From the NCBI GenBank assembly GCA_018399855.1, contig JAGYNX010000071.1, positions 1-8,745 of the forward strand: a stretch of DNA of 8,745 nt. The letters run 5' to 3'. Below are positions 1-6,366 of this stretch, in pieces. A model generated the notes under the pieces. The model was given only the letters and a program-made list of their open reading frames with translations, was not told the DNA's origin and made no database searches. The first letter of the stretch is position 1. Every line of letters starts with the position of its first letter. A program made the translations under genes and the position numbers. Origin of the DNA: Spirochaetota bacterium. GTDB taxonomy: Bacteria; Spirochaetota; UBA4802; UB4802.

Positions 1-2
1 TT

Positions 3-65
3 ATAATAGCTGGTACACTATCAGGTGAGATAGATAAGACATATGTGAGGTTATTATGTACATAG
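3..65 (+). CDS. possible 3' end of an upstream gene (partial)
   Basis: One forward frame is open from the left edge and ends with TAG at 63-65. It would encode the last 20 residues of an upstream protein (start of tail IIAGTLSGEID). If real, its end overlaps the tatD start at 56 by 10 bp, a common arrangement of coupled genes. The other two forward frames close at once (TAA at 4-6, TGA at 26-28). The fragment is too short to recognise a family, so this is only a possibility. Confidence 0.25.
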   Translation: MIAGTLSGEIDKTYVRLLCT

Positions 66-844
66 ATACACATGCCCATTTTGACATGTGCATGAAAGAT
101 GCTGATCGTAAAGAAACAGATATTCTTGCCATTATGAATAATGAAAATGTTCAAAGGGCTGTGCATGTGAGCATTGATGTTGAGGGCTTGATCTGGTCTT
201 ATAATTTCAGTAAAGCACATAAAGACGAGGGAATTTTATTCACGCTGGGTATACATCCGTCATCAAATGCGTCTGATCAAGAATTAAAAATTCTTTCAGA
301 AATGGTAGAAACTGTAAAAAGAAATAATGATGTGTCACTGCTCTTTGGTATCGGTGAGACAGGCCTTGATTATTACAGGATGAGGAAACCGGTTGATATG
401 CAGAAAAAGTCTTTTGAGTTTCAACTGGATCTTGCCATACGAAACAACCTTCCGGTGATTGTACACAGCAGGGAAGCATTTGAAGACACATTCAGCGTGC
501 TTCAAAAAAGGGCACCGGTAAAGGGAATAATGCATTGCTTCTCGGGAGATGCTGCCATGGCAAGAAAGGTTCTTGACCTGGGTATGCACGTCTCTTTTGC
601 GGGTAACGTAACTTTTAAAAAAGCAGCGGCACTTCAAGAGGCAGCGGCATACGTTCCTGAAGATCGACTGCTTCTTGAGACGGATGCACCCTTTTTGACA
701 CCTGTTCCATTCAGGGGAAAACCCAACTGGCCTGAAAACGTGGTACACACTTATAAATTTGTTGCAGAACTGAGAAAACAGCCGCTTGCAAAACTAATTG
801 ACACAATAGAAGAAAACTTTACTCTTATTAACAGTGCCGGTTGA
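56..844 (+). CDS. tatD: TatD-family metal-dependent hydrolase (putative DNase)
   Basis: This 262-residue cytosolic TIM-barrel hydrolase belongs to the TatD/YcfH family. Characterised members are metal-dependent 3'-5' exonucleases or DNases, and others may act in D-aminoacyl-tRNA or nucleic-acid quality control. The metal-site motifs are all present and in order: HAH (His6, His8), GIGETGLDYY with Glu101, VHSRE with His137, MHCFSG with His160, and LLLETDAPFLTP with Asp210. The length matches the family norm of about 260, so the protein looks complete and active. The ATG at 56 is preceded by GTGAGG (45-50) at 5 nt spacing, and the motif-bearing N-terminus starts at residue 2, which fixes the start. 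nadB follows 51 bp downstream in the same direction, probably on the same transcript. Family assignment is secure. The exact substrate is not, and the symbol is used in the family sense, since paralogues (tatD, ycfH, yjjV) cannot be told apart here. Confidence 0.93.
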   Translation: MYIDTHAHFDMCMKDADRKETDILAIMNNENVQRAVHVSIDVEGLIWSYNFSKAHKDEGILFTLGIHPSSNASDQELKILSEMVETVKRNNDVSLLFGIGETGLDYYRMRKPVDMQKKSFEFQLDLAIRNNLPVIVHSREAFEDTFSVLQKRAPVKGIMHCFSGDAAMARKVLDLGMHVSFAGNVTFKKAAALQEAAAYVPEDRLLLETDAPFLTPVPFRGKPNWPENVVHTYKFVAELRKQPLAKLIDTIEENFTLINSAG

Positions 845-852
845 TTAATGTA

Positions 853-895
853 GAGAGGAAGGGGGATTTGTTGATAAATATCCCCCGTATTCAGG
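853..895 (+). promoter_or_regulatory. hairpin between a distant Shine-Dalgarno and the nadB start
   Basis: The tatD-nadB gap contains a perfect 7 bp stem, GGGGGAT (861-867) with ATCCCCC (880-886), around a 12 nt loop. The only good purine-rich ribosome-binding sequence, AGAGGAA (854-860), lies directly upstream of the stem, about 35 nt from the nadB ATG at 896, too far for normal initiation. If the stem is folded out, that sequence sits 9 nt from the ATG (spacer 887-895). No T-tract follows, so it is not a classic terminator. The stem is plain in the sequence. The bridging role is inference from analogous phage mRNAs. Confidence 0.5.
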
Positions 896-2581
896 ATGAC
901 ACCTAAAATTTATTCGTCGGATTTTCTTGTTATTGGCAGCGGTATTGCCGGACTTACATTTGCCATAAAGGTATCAGCATTTGGTTCGGTTAATATTGTT
1001 ACCAAGAAAAGAGACAGGGATTCCAGTACAAATTATGCTCAGGGGGGAATCGCCGCGGTTCTTGCGCCGCAGGATTCTCCGGAATCACATATACAGGATA
1101 CTCTTGAAGCCGGTGCAGATCTTTGTAATCGTAAAGCGGTAGACTTGCTGGTAAAAAGCGGCCCTGGCCGCATACATGAACTCATGGAATGGGGCACCAG
1201 GTTTACTACCCGAAAGGGTGAAAACGGGAAGCAGGTGCTTGACCTGGGGCGTGAAGGGGGGCATTCGTATAACCGGATTGCCCATGCAAAGGATCTAACA
1301 GGCCACGAGATTGAAAGGGCGCTGATACATAAAATTTCTGAAATTGACAATATTACTATTTACGAGGACCATACCGCAGTCGACCTGCTTACAGAACACC
1401 AGCTTCGCTTTATTACGGGTGATAACGAAATTCGAAGTGATTTCATAACCTGCTACGGTGCGTATATTCTTGAGAACGCCACAAGTATTGTTAATATATT
1501 CAGAGCGGGAATTACCCTTCTTGCAACGGGGGGAGTGGGACAGGTATACCCTCACACTACAAACCCCGCGATTGCCACAGGTGATGGAATCGCAATGGCA
1601 TATCGGGCCGGGGCTGAAATCGCCGATATGGAGTTTATACAGTTTCATCCAACTACTCTTTACCAGGAAAAGTATAATGGGCGATCATTTCTTATAAGCG
1701 AAGCAGTGAGAGGGGAAGGGGCAGTACTGGTCAATTCGCGTGGAGAACGTTTCATGGATAAAGTACATGCCATGAAAGAACTTGCTCCCAGGGATATCGT
1801 TGCCCGGGCAATTGACAGTGAGGTGAAGCGTCTGGGTGATCGTTTTGTCTATCTTGATATCACTCACATGGATAAAAAATTTTTGCAGAACAGGTTTCCT
1901 AATATTTATGAGCATTGCCTGAAGACTGGAATTGACATTTCAAAAGAACCAATTCCTGTCGTCCCGGCGGCACATTATCTGTGCGGAGGCATTCTTACCG
2001 ACCTCAATGCCAGGTCGTCCATTCGGAACCTTTACGTGTCAGGTGAATCATCCTGTACGGGAGTGCATGGTGCCAACCGTCTTGCCAGCAATTCGTTACT
2101 TGAAGGGGTAGTGTTCTCACACCAGGCATTTTTGCATATACAGCAAAATTTAGATACAAAACAGGATACATCAGAGATCCCCGACTTTCCCCAGTGGGAC
2201 AAAAAAGGTACATTTGACCTTGAAGAGTGGATACTGATACAGCATAACATTGAGGACGTAAAGAGACTTATGCGAGACTATGTTGGAATAGTGCGATCAG
2301 ACAGAAGACTTGAACGTGCGTTCCGGCGGATAATTCTTCTTGAAGAAGAAATACAGGATTATTACCGGCGCAGCACACTTTCATCCCAGTTGCTTGAACT
2401 TCGCAATATGGCTACCGTGGCAAAGCTTATCATAAGAAGTGCCATGGAAAGAAAGGAGAGCAGGGGACTGCACTATACTACGGATTACCCCGAGTCGATT
2501 GACTCAATGAAAAAAAATGTTATACTGAAATCCGGCAGGGAACCGGAGTTCAGAAGCATCAATAACGTATCATTCAGCTGA
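896..2581 (+). CDS. nadB: L-aspartate oxidase (NadB)
   Basis: This cytosolic FAD enzyme oxidises L-aspartate to iminoaspartate, which quinolinate synthase (NadA) then uses in de novo NAD synthesis. Oxygen or fumarate can re-oxidise the flavin. The 561-residue protein has an N-terminal Rossmann FAD motif VIGSGIAGL (GxGxxG at 14-19), then SSTNYAQGGIAAV (43-55), GREGGHS (118-124), HPTTLY (251-256), EAVRGEGA (269-276), LAPRDIVARAI (296-306), VPAAHYLCGGI (356-366) and GESSCTGVHGANRLASNS (383-400). A helical C-terminal domain follows. The residues matching the E. coli catalytic set (Glu121, His244, Glu260, Arg290, His351, Arg386) are present as Glu120, His251, Glu269, Arg299, His360 and Arg395. The motif LAPRD...HGANRLASNS and the length favour NadB over fumarate reductase subunits. 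The ATG at 896 is the only usual start codon available, because in-frame stops lie at 872 and 875. nadA and nadC are not adjacent. Confidence 0.96.
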   Translation: MTPKIYSSDFLVIGSGIAGLTFAIKVSAFGSVNIVTKKRDRDSSTNYAQGGIAAVLAPQDSPESHIQDTLEAGADLCNRKAVDLLVKSGPGRIHELMEWGTRFTTRKGENGKQVLDLGREGGHSYNRIAHAKDLTGHEIERALIHKISEIDNITIYEDHTAVDLLTEHQLRFITGDNEIRSDFITCYGAYILENATSIVNIFRAGITLLATGGVGQVYPHTTNPAIATGDGIAMAYRAGAEIADMEFIQFHPTTLYQEKYNGRSFLISEAVRGEGAVLVNSRGERFMDKVHAMKELAPRDIVARAIDSEVKRLGDRFVYLDITHMDKKFLQNRFPNIYEHCLKTGIDISKEPIPVVPAAHYLCGGILTDLNARSSIRNLYVSGESSCTGVHGANRLASNSLLEGVVFSHQAFLHIQQNLDTKQDTSEIPDFPQWDKKGTFDLEEWILIQHNIEDVKRLMRDYVGIVRSDRRLERAFRRIILLEEEIQDYYRRSTLSSQLLELRNMATVAKLIIRSAMERKESRGLHYTTDYPESIDSMKKNVILKSGREPEFRSINNVSFS

Positions 2582-2583
2582 GC

Positions 2584-2614
2584 GGGTTTAAACATCCTGA
2601 TCCTGCTTTAAAAC
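2584..2614 (+). other. weak imperfect inverted repeat in the nadB-acylphosphatase gap
   Basis: The 56 bp gap after nadB holds GGTTTAAA near 2585-2592 and TTTAAAACC near 2607-2615. They pair with one bulged base around a loop of about 14 nt. The stem is AT-rich and has no T-run after it, so it is a poor terminator candidate and read-through into the acylphosphatase gene is expected. It could be chance. Confidence 0.2.
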
Positions 2615-2622
2615 CAGGGGAA

Positions 2623-2629
2623 AAGGAGG
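2623..2629 (+). promoter_or_regulatory. strong ribosome binding site of the acylphosphatase gene
   Basis: AAGGAGG lies 8 nt before the ATG at 2638. It is the strongest Shine-Dalgarno in the window together with that of wtpA. It selects 2638 over the second in-frame ATG at 2644. Confidence 0.8.
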
Positions 2630-2637
2630 TTGCTGAT

Positions 2638-2913
2638 ATGGCAATGGAATTGACCATAGATGGTGTGGTACAGGGAGTCTTTTGTAGATCATTCTGTGCC
2701 CAGGTTGGACGTAAGCTTGGCATCAGGGGAGCCACGTCAAACAAGGCAGATGGGACAGTACAGGTATTGCTGGATACAGATAATGAGCATGACATTGAGA
2801 AATATATACACACAATACGGACAAATCCCGACGGTTTCAGATTTCATGGAACTATTCGGCGAATTGATAAAAATAATTACACAGGCCCCATCTACGGGGA
2901 TTACCAGTTTTAA
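2638..2913 (+). CDS. acyP: divergent acylphosphatase
   Basis: This small cytosolic protein of 91 residues, the normal family length, has the acylphosphatase fold. Acylphosphatases hydrolyse carboxyl-phosphate bonds such as those of acetyl phosphate or 1,3-bisphosphoglycerate. The first signature is seen as DGVVQGVFCRSF (8-19) with the catalytic arginine at Arg17. The second is seen as GATSNKADGTV (31-41) with the catalytic asparagine at Asn35. Both catalytic residues are therefore kept. Two positions depart from the usual signatures: Cys16 replaces the Phe/Met just before the arginine, and Ala32 replaces the aromatic residue after Gly31. The C-terminus (IYGDYQF) is also unlike the common one. 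The gene follows nadB by 56 bp and has its own strong ribosome binding site. Its TAA stop overlaps the stop of the converging metallopeptidase gene. Fold assignment is good, activity is likely but unproven. Confidence 0.85.
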   Translation: MAMELTIDGVVQGVFCRSFCAQVGRKLGIRGATSNKADGTVQVLLDTDNEHDIEKYIHTIRTNPDGFRFHGTIRRIDKNNYTGPIYGDYQF

Positions 2914-3518
2914 GTACCGGAAGGAACACGGACAGGGCGGGGAACTTTCATTCGTCTTGCGTAGACATCAGAAAAGGTGCGATATAATTCCCTGGAATCA
3001 AGAGTCAGAAATTTCATATACGGCTTATTGTGAATCCGGCTGTAGAATTCTTTTAGTTCATCCTCAAAATACTCATCAAATTTTTTCTTTGATCCCCCAT
3101 GAGATGCCTTGTATTCGCCCATTCTGCGAATGTCCCCATTAAAGCCTGGATTTATATGATACAATTCATGCAGTATTACGCGAAGTTTATGGTACGCGTT
3201 GAGATCGAAAAAGCGGGGCATATAAAAATATATTATGTATAATATTTCACGGTTTTCATGCATCAGGGGCGGTATTGAATAATAGTTACCGCGAAATTTT
3301 TGAATTTTTTCACCATTTTTAAAACGCATTGGTACAAGCTTGCCGAAGGTAGAGCCACGACTGTTACGCCGGTTTGACGCGCAACAAACCAGCATCCGGG
3401 ATGGATCAATATGTGTAAACGCAGGTATGCTGGTAACGATTTCCTGTATGATAACGGTTAGTACATCGGTCACATTTATAGATTCTATTGGAGTAGTGTT
3501 TCTGTTAAGAAATGTCAT
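2910..3518 (-). CDS. putative zinc metallopeptidase with HELYH motif, downstream of recN
   Basis: This 202-residue protein carries a zincin motif HELYH (117-121) with putative ligands His117 and His121 and catalytic Glu118. It is followed by a conserved-looking block INPGFNGDIRRMGE and then HGGSKKKFDEY, in which His140 is a good candidate third ligand. A block SRGSTFGKLVPMRF (53-66) and a hydrophobic strand ILYIIYFYMPRFF (92-104) precede the motif. No signal peptide or membrane segment is evident, so it is probably cytosolic. The layout resembles small uncharacterised 'putative metallopeptidase' proteins known from bacteria, archaea and phages. I assign it to that group from memory, not from a search. 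SprT-type proteins also have HExxH but normally add a zinc-ribbon, which I do not see. The ATG lies 22 bp after the recN stop, without a clear ribosome binding site, so translation may depend on recN. Substrate and role are unknown. Confidence 0.75.
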   Translation of the reverse strand: MTFLNRNTTPIESINVTDVLTVIIQEIVTSIPAFTHIDPSRMLVCCASNRRNSRGSTFGKLVPMRFKNGEKIQKFRGNYYSIPPLMHENREILYIIYFYMPRFFDLNAYHKLRVILHELYHINPGFNGDIRRMGEYKASHGGSKKKFDEYFEDELKEFYSRIHNKPYMKFLTLDSRELYRTFSDVYARRMKVPRPVRVPSGT

Positions 3519-3540
3519 GGCAATTATCAGTTTTTTTGTA

Positions 3541-5244
3541 TTATTTGTCGGCGTATGATATCATTTCCTCGGCATGCTTGAGTGAGATCTCAGTAACCTG
3601 CTCACCCGCCAGCATTCGTGCAACTTCCTGTATCTTTTCATCCCGGTTCAGGTTTTTTACCAGGGTGGTTGTCCGGGAGTTGATGCTCTGTTTTTGTACG
3701 ATAAAGTGATTATCAGAAAGGGCGGCAATTTGAGGAAGATGGGTGATAACAAGTACCTGTCTTTCAGTTGATAATGATTTCAGCTTTTTCCCCACAACGT
3801 CAGCGGTCTTGCCGCCAATACCAGCGTCAACTTCATCAAATATTAGACTGTCAACTATATCTGCTGAAAGAATTACTTTCTTTAAAGCCAGCATAATCCG
3901 TGACATCTCACCGCCGGATGCAACCTTGCGCAGCTGTCGCAGGTCTTCACCCTCATTCGCAGAGAGAAGAAACTCAACCCTGTCAAGACCATAAGGGTAG
4001 AGCATGTACCGTTTATTGTTAGCTTCGATCTCTCCTTCCGGACTGACTTCACGCTTGATTGAGACCCTGAAAACAGTTCCGGCCATACCAAGGTCACGTA
4101 GTTCCTGAATTACAAGTTCTTCAAGCTTTTTAGCTGAATCTTTTCTAAGCTCAGATAACTCTAGAGCTGAAGTTCGTGCTTCCTGCAGTTTCTGCTGGTA
4201 CTGGAGGTTTAGTTTGTCAAGTTCTTCCTCGCTTGAGCTGATGGCCTCCAGCTCCCTGGCAGCCTGGTTTCCGTAAGCGATTACTTCCTCAAGGGTATCA
4301 CCATACTTCTTTTTCAAGGTGGATATGAGGGACAATCTTTCTTCAACCTGGTTAATACGCTCAGGAGAAAAATCCACGGAACCCTGGTAATCCCTCAGTG
4401 TATGACCGGCGTCTTCGAGGGTATACATGGATTCCCTGATGGATTCGAGTATGGTAGAAATATTCGGGTCAAAATCTGCAACGTGAGAAAGGGAAGACTC
4501 GATTTTTTTAAGACGCTGAGATACCCCACCATCACCGGACATGAGTTCAGTGGCGGTATGTACTTCGGTAAACAGCTTCTCTGCATTTGAAAGCAGCCGG
4601 GATTCATGCTGCAATGTTTCTTCCTCGTTGGGGGAAAGGTTTGCGCTCTGGATTTCGTTTATCGCGTGCTCAAGGTAGTCGATCCGTCGTGCTTTTTCCT
4701 TCTCGTCGATCTTGAAAGATTCTACACGTTCACGAATACCTGAAAGTGTTTCATGCAGTTCTTTCATGGCGGACACCCGTCCCAGCAACCCGCCAAAACT
4801 GTCAAGAAGCTCACGGTGTTTTGCAACCCGCACAATATTTTGATGTTCGTTCTGTCCGTGAATATCTACAAGGTATTCAGAGATGTCTTTAAGTTTTGCG
4901 ATGGGGATCTGTACCGCATTGGCGAAACTGCGTCCCCTGCCGTTTGAATAAATTTCCCTTCGTAAAATCAGTGTGTTGTCATCAACTTCTATACCTGACT
5001 GTTCAAGTGTTGTAAACAATTGAGGCAGATTACTGATATCAAACACCGCCTCAATAGTTGCACGGTCAAAACCGGTTCGTATCATATCGGTGCTCATCTT
5101 TTCGCCGAGTACACCGGAAAGGGCGTCAATAAGGATAGATTTACCGGCCCCGGTTTCACCGGTCAGTATATTAAGTCCTCTCCCGAAATCAAGGGCTACC
5201 TCGTCGATGAGCACGAAGTTTTTTATTCGAATCTGTTGCAGCAT
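3541..5244 (-). CDS. recN: DNA repair protein RecN
   Basis: RecN is a cytosolic SMC-like ATPase recruited to double-strand breaks, where it helps hold DNA together for RecA-dependent repair. The 567-residue protein matches the family length (E. coli about 553). The N-terminus MLQQIRIKNFVLIDEVAL is typical of SMC/RecF/RecN heads and is followed by Walker A GETGAGKS (29-36). A long, charged, largely helical middle (about 140-430) fits the coiled-coil arms. The C-terminal head has the ABC signature SGGEMSR (443-449), Walker B LIFDEVDAGIGG with Asp470 and Glu471, and the switch THLPQIA (about 501-507). All ATPase elements are intact. The ATG at 5244 lies 4 nt after the nadK stop with only a weak AGG upstream, so translation is probably coupled to nadK. 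nadK-recN adjacency is widespread in bacteria. I see no clear LexA site immediately before recN. Confidence 0.96.
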   Translation of the reverse strand: MLQQIRIKNFVLIDEVALDFGRGLNILTGETGAGKSILIDALSGVLGEKMSTDMIRTGFDRATIEAVFDISNLPQLFTTLEQSGIEVDDNTLILRREIYSNGRGRSFANAVQIPIAKLKDISEYLVDIHGQNEHQNIVRVAKHRELLDSFGGLLGRVSAMKELHETLSGIRERVESFKIDEKEKARRIDYLEHAINEIQSANLSPNEEETLQHESRLLSNAEKLFTEVHTATELMSGDGGVSQRLKKIESSLSHVADFDPNISTILESIRESMYTLEDAGHTLRDYQGSVDFSPERINQVEERLSLISTLKKKYGDTLEEVIAYGNQAARELEAISSSEEELDKLNLQYQQKLQEARTSALELSELRKDSAKKLEELVIQELRDLGMAGTVFRVSIKREVSPEGEIEANNKRYMLYPYGLDRVEFLLSANEGEDLRQLRKVASGGEMSRIMLALKKVILSADIVDSLIFDEVDAGIGGKTADVVGKKLKSLSTERQVLVITHLPQIAALSDNHFIVQKQSINSRTTTLVKNLNRDEKIQEVARMLAGEQVTEISLKHAEEMISYADK

Positions 5245-5248
5245 ATGA

Positions 5249-6127
5249 TCAACCTGTATCGTTTCTGTTTACGCCCCAGCCGAGTTTTTGGCGGAGCACA
5301 TCAAAATATGTTCTTTCCGGATGGTTAACGAGAATAACCTCGCTTGAAGATCTCTTGAAACGTATTTCATCATTCTTTTCAAGTTCAATAGCTACTTGAC
5401 CATCGATTGTCAATAATAAATTTTCGAATTCTGAGACTATAGATGCCTTGAGTTTCATTATATCAGGTATAATCATGGGTCGAATAGCCAGCATATGGGG
5501 ACATATGGGATTAAAAATATATGTATGCTCATCATAGGGCACAATTATTGGCCCTCCCGCAGAAAGGGAGTATGCAGTTGAACCGGTGGCAGTTGCAACA
5601 ATTAGTCCATCCCCGGAGTAGCAGCTTATAAACTCATCGTCAAGTTCCAACCGTATGCGGATTGGGCGTGAAAAAGAACCCTTGGTGATAACAGCATCAT
5701 TTAAAAAATCGATACGGGTGATTTCTTTGCTGCCCCGCTGTAGGGATGCCTGCATCATCATTCGAGGAGATACGGTGAATTTTTCAACAACAAGCTGGTC
5801 GATGAATGAGAGGGCCTCTTCGGGATGAAATTCGTTGAGAAATCCAAGCCTGCCCCTGTTAATACCGAAGATGGGTGTGCCCGTACCGCTGAAGATGCGG
5901 GCTGTCCGAATAAAGGTTCCATCACCCCCTATAACCGCTACAACCTCTGCTTCCCGGATAAATGCTTCATTATCCTTAACATACTGCACGTATTTACTGG
6001 TAAGATTTCCGTATTCCGGCAGCATCACCTCTACATTACGGGCGTCAAGCAAGTCAATGATACTGTCAAGCAAGGGAAATGAGTCAGTATCATCCGGATT
6101 AATATTAATAGCAATTTTTGTGATCAT
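5249..6127 (-). CDS. nadK: NAD kinase
   Basis: This cytosolic enzyme phosphorylates NAD to NADP using ATP or polyphosphate. Starting at the ATG at 6127 the protein has 292 residues, the usual length. Motifs in order are KIAININP at the start, VIGGDGTF (65-72; the GGDGT diphosphate-binding motif), GINRGRLGFLNE (88-99), FLNDAVI (141-147, the family NE/ND motif), SGDGLIVATATGSTAYSLSA (171-190), IDGQ (241-244) and the late LGWG. A longer frame reaches an ATG at 6181 and would add 18 residues. I prefer 6127 because family members begin directly with the KIAI strand. Neither start has a good ribosome binding site, so the start is uncertain. It is the first gene of the probable nadK-recN-metallopeptidase operon and is divergent from the wtp operon. 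Confidence 0.94.
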   Translation of the reverse strand: MITKIAININPDDTDSFPLLDSIIDLLDARNVEVMLPEYGNLTSKYVQYVKDNEAFIREAEVVAVIGGDGTFIRTARIFSGTGTPIFGINRGRLGFLNEFHPEEALSFIDQLVVEKFTVSPRMMMQASLQRGSKEITRIDFLNDAVITKGSFSRPIRIRLELDDEFISCYSGDGLIVATATGSTAYSLSAGGPIIVPYDEHTYIFNPICPHMLAIRPMIIPDIMKLKASIVSEFENLLLTIDGQVAIELEKNDEIRFKRSSSEVILVNHPERTYFDVLRQKLGWGVNRNDTG

Positions 6128-6153
6128 AACAGATATGTATAAACCTGAACTGC

Positions 6154-6189
6154 TGAGAACGTCAATAAATAAATACAACATCGTTCTTA
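6154..6189. repeat. inverted repeat in the nadK-wtpA intergenic region
   Basis: AGAACG (6156-6161) and CGTTCT (6182-6187) are perfect reverse complements. Allowing one mismatch, the arms extend to 8 bp (6154-6161 and 6182-6189), with 20 nt between them. The repeat lies between the nadK start and the TATAAT at 6192. It could be an operator or an mRNA stem in the nadK leader. The arms are short and the loop long, so chance is possible. Confidence 0.3.
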
Positions 6190-6191
6190 TT

Positions 6192-6197
6192 TATAAT
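6192..6197 (+). promoter_or_regulatory. candidate -10 element for the wtp operon
   Basis: A perfect TATAAT sits at 6192-6197 in the divergent region, about 170 bp upstream of wtpA. No convincing TTGACA-like -35 is found at the usual 16-18 bp. On the opposite strand the overlapping TATAAA could serve nadK. The remaining stretch to 6366 has no gene that I can support. It holds an imperfect GGGG/CCCC pairing (about 6309-6341) and the wtpA ribosome binding site. Confidence 0.25.
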
Positions 6198-6353
6198 GGA
6201 AGTTATCTGTGTTTGCCTGTGGATGGTAAAATATTGTTACAGAGGGGGAATTCTAATTGATTTTTACAAGGCCATCTGGTGCCATACAAAATGGAGATGC
6301 GTGGTAATTTCGAAGGGGATGACAGATATAAACACCCCGAAGCATTATAAAAA

Positions 6354-6360
6354 AAGGAGA
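6354..6360 (+). promoter_or_regulatory. ribosome binding site that decides the wtpA start
   Basis: AAGGAGA lies 6 nt before the ATG at 6367. It selects this start over the far upstream ATG at 6196 in the same frame, because the protein made from 6367 begins with a proper lipoprotein signal. Confidence 0.8.
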
Positions 6361-6366
6361 TATCAT

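Noticed and set aside
335..748. A 137-codon reverse open frame inside tatD.
   Set aside because: It is antisense to a gene whose forward frame carries all TatD metal ligands, and its translation is cysteine-rich without any motif.
861..886. A rho-independent terminator after tatD.
   Set aside because: The G/C stem is good but is followed by GTATTCAGG and not by a T-run.
2660..3142. A 160-codon forward open frame overlapping acyP and the end of the metallopeptidase gene.
   Set aside because: It lies out of frame inside two genes with recognisable motifs, and its translation resembles no family I know.
6128..6181. An 18-residue extension of NadK to the ATG at 6181.
   Set aside because: NAD kinases normally begin directly with the KIAI strand, and the start at 6127 gives the usual 292 residues. 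Neither start has a good ribosome site, so this is a preference, not a proof.
6129..6329. Two copies of ACAGATAT (6129-6136 and 6322-6329) as possible regulator sites.
   Set aside because: An 8-base AT-rich match about 190 bp apart is expected by chance and shows no further shared context.
6196..6366. An N-terminal extension of the wtpA frame back to an ATG at 6196.
   Set aside because: It would bury the lipoprotein signal 57 residues inside the protein. It has no ribosome site, while AAGGAGA stands 6 nt before the ATG at 6367.
6216..6366. A molybdenum/tungsten cofactor riboswitch in the wtpA leader.
   Set aside because: Only one imperfect G/C pairing is visible, and I could not lay out the multi-stem structure of that riboswitch. 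A covariance-model search would be decisive.
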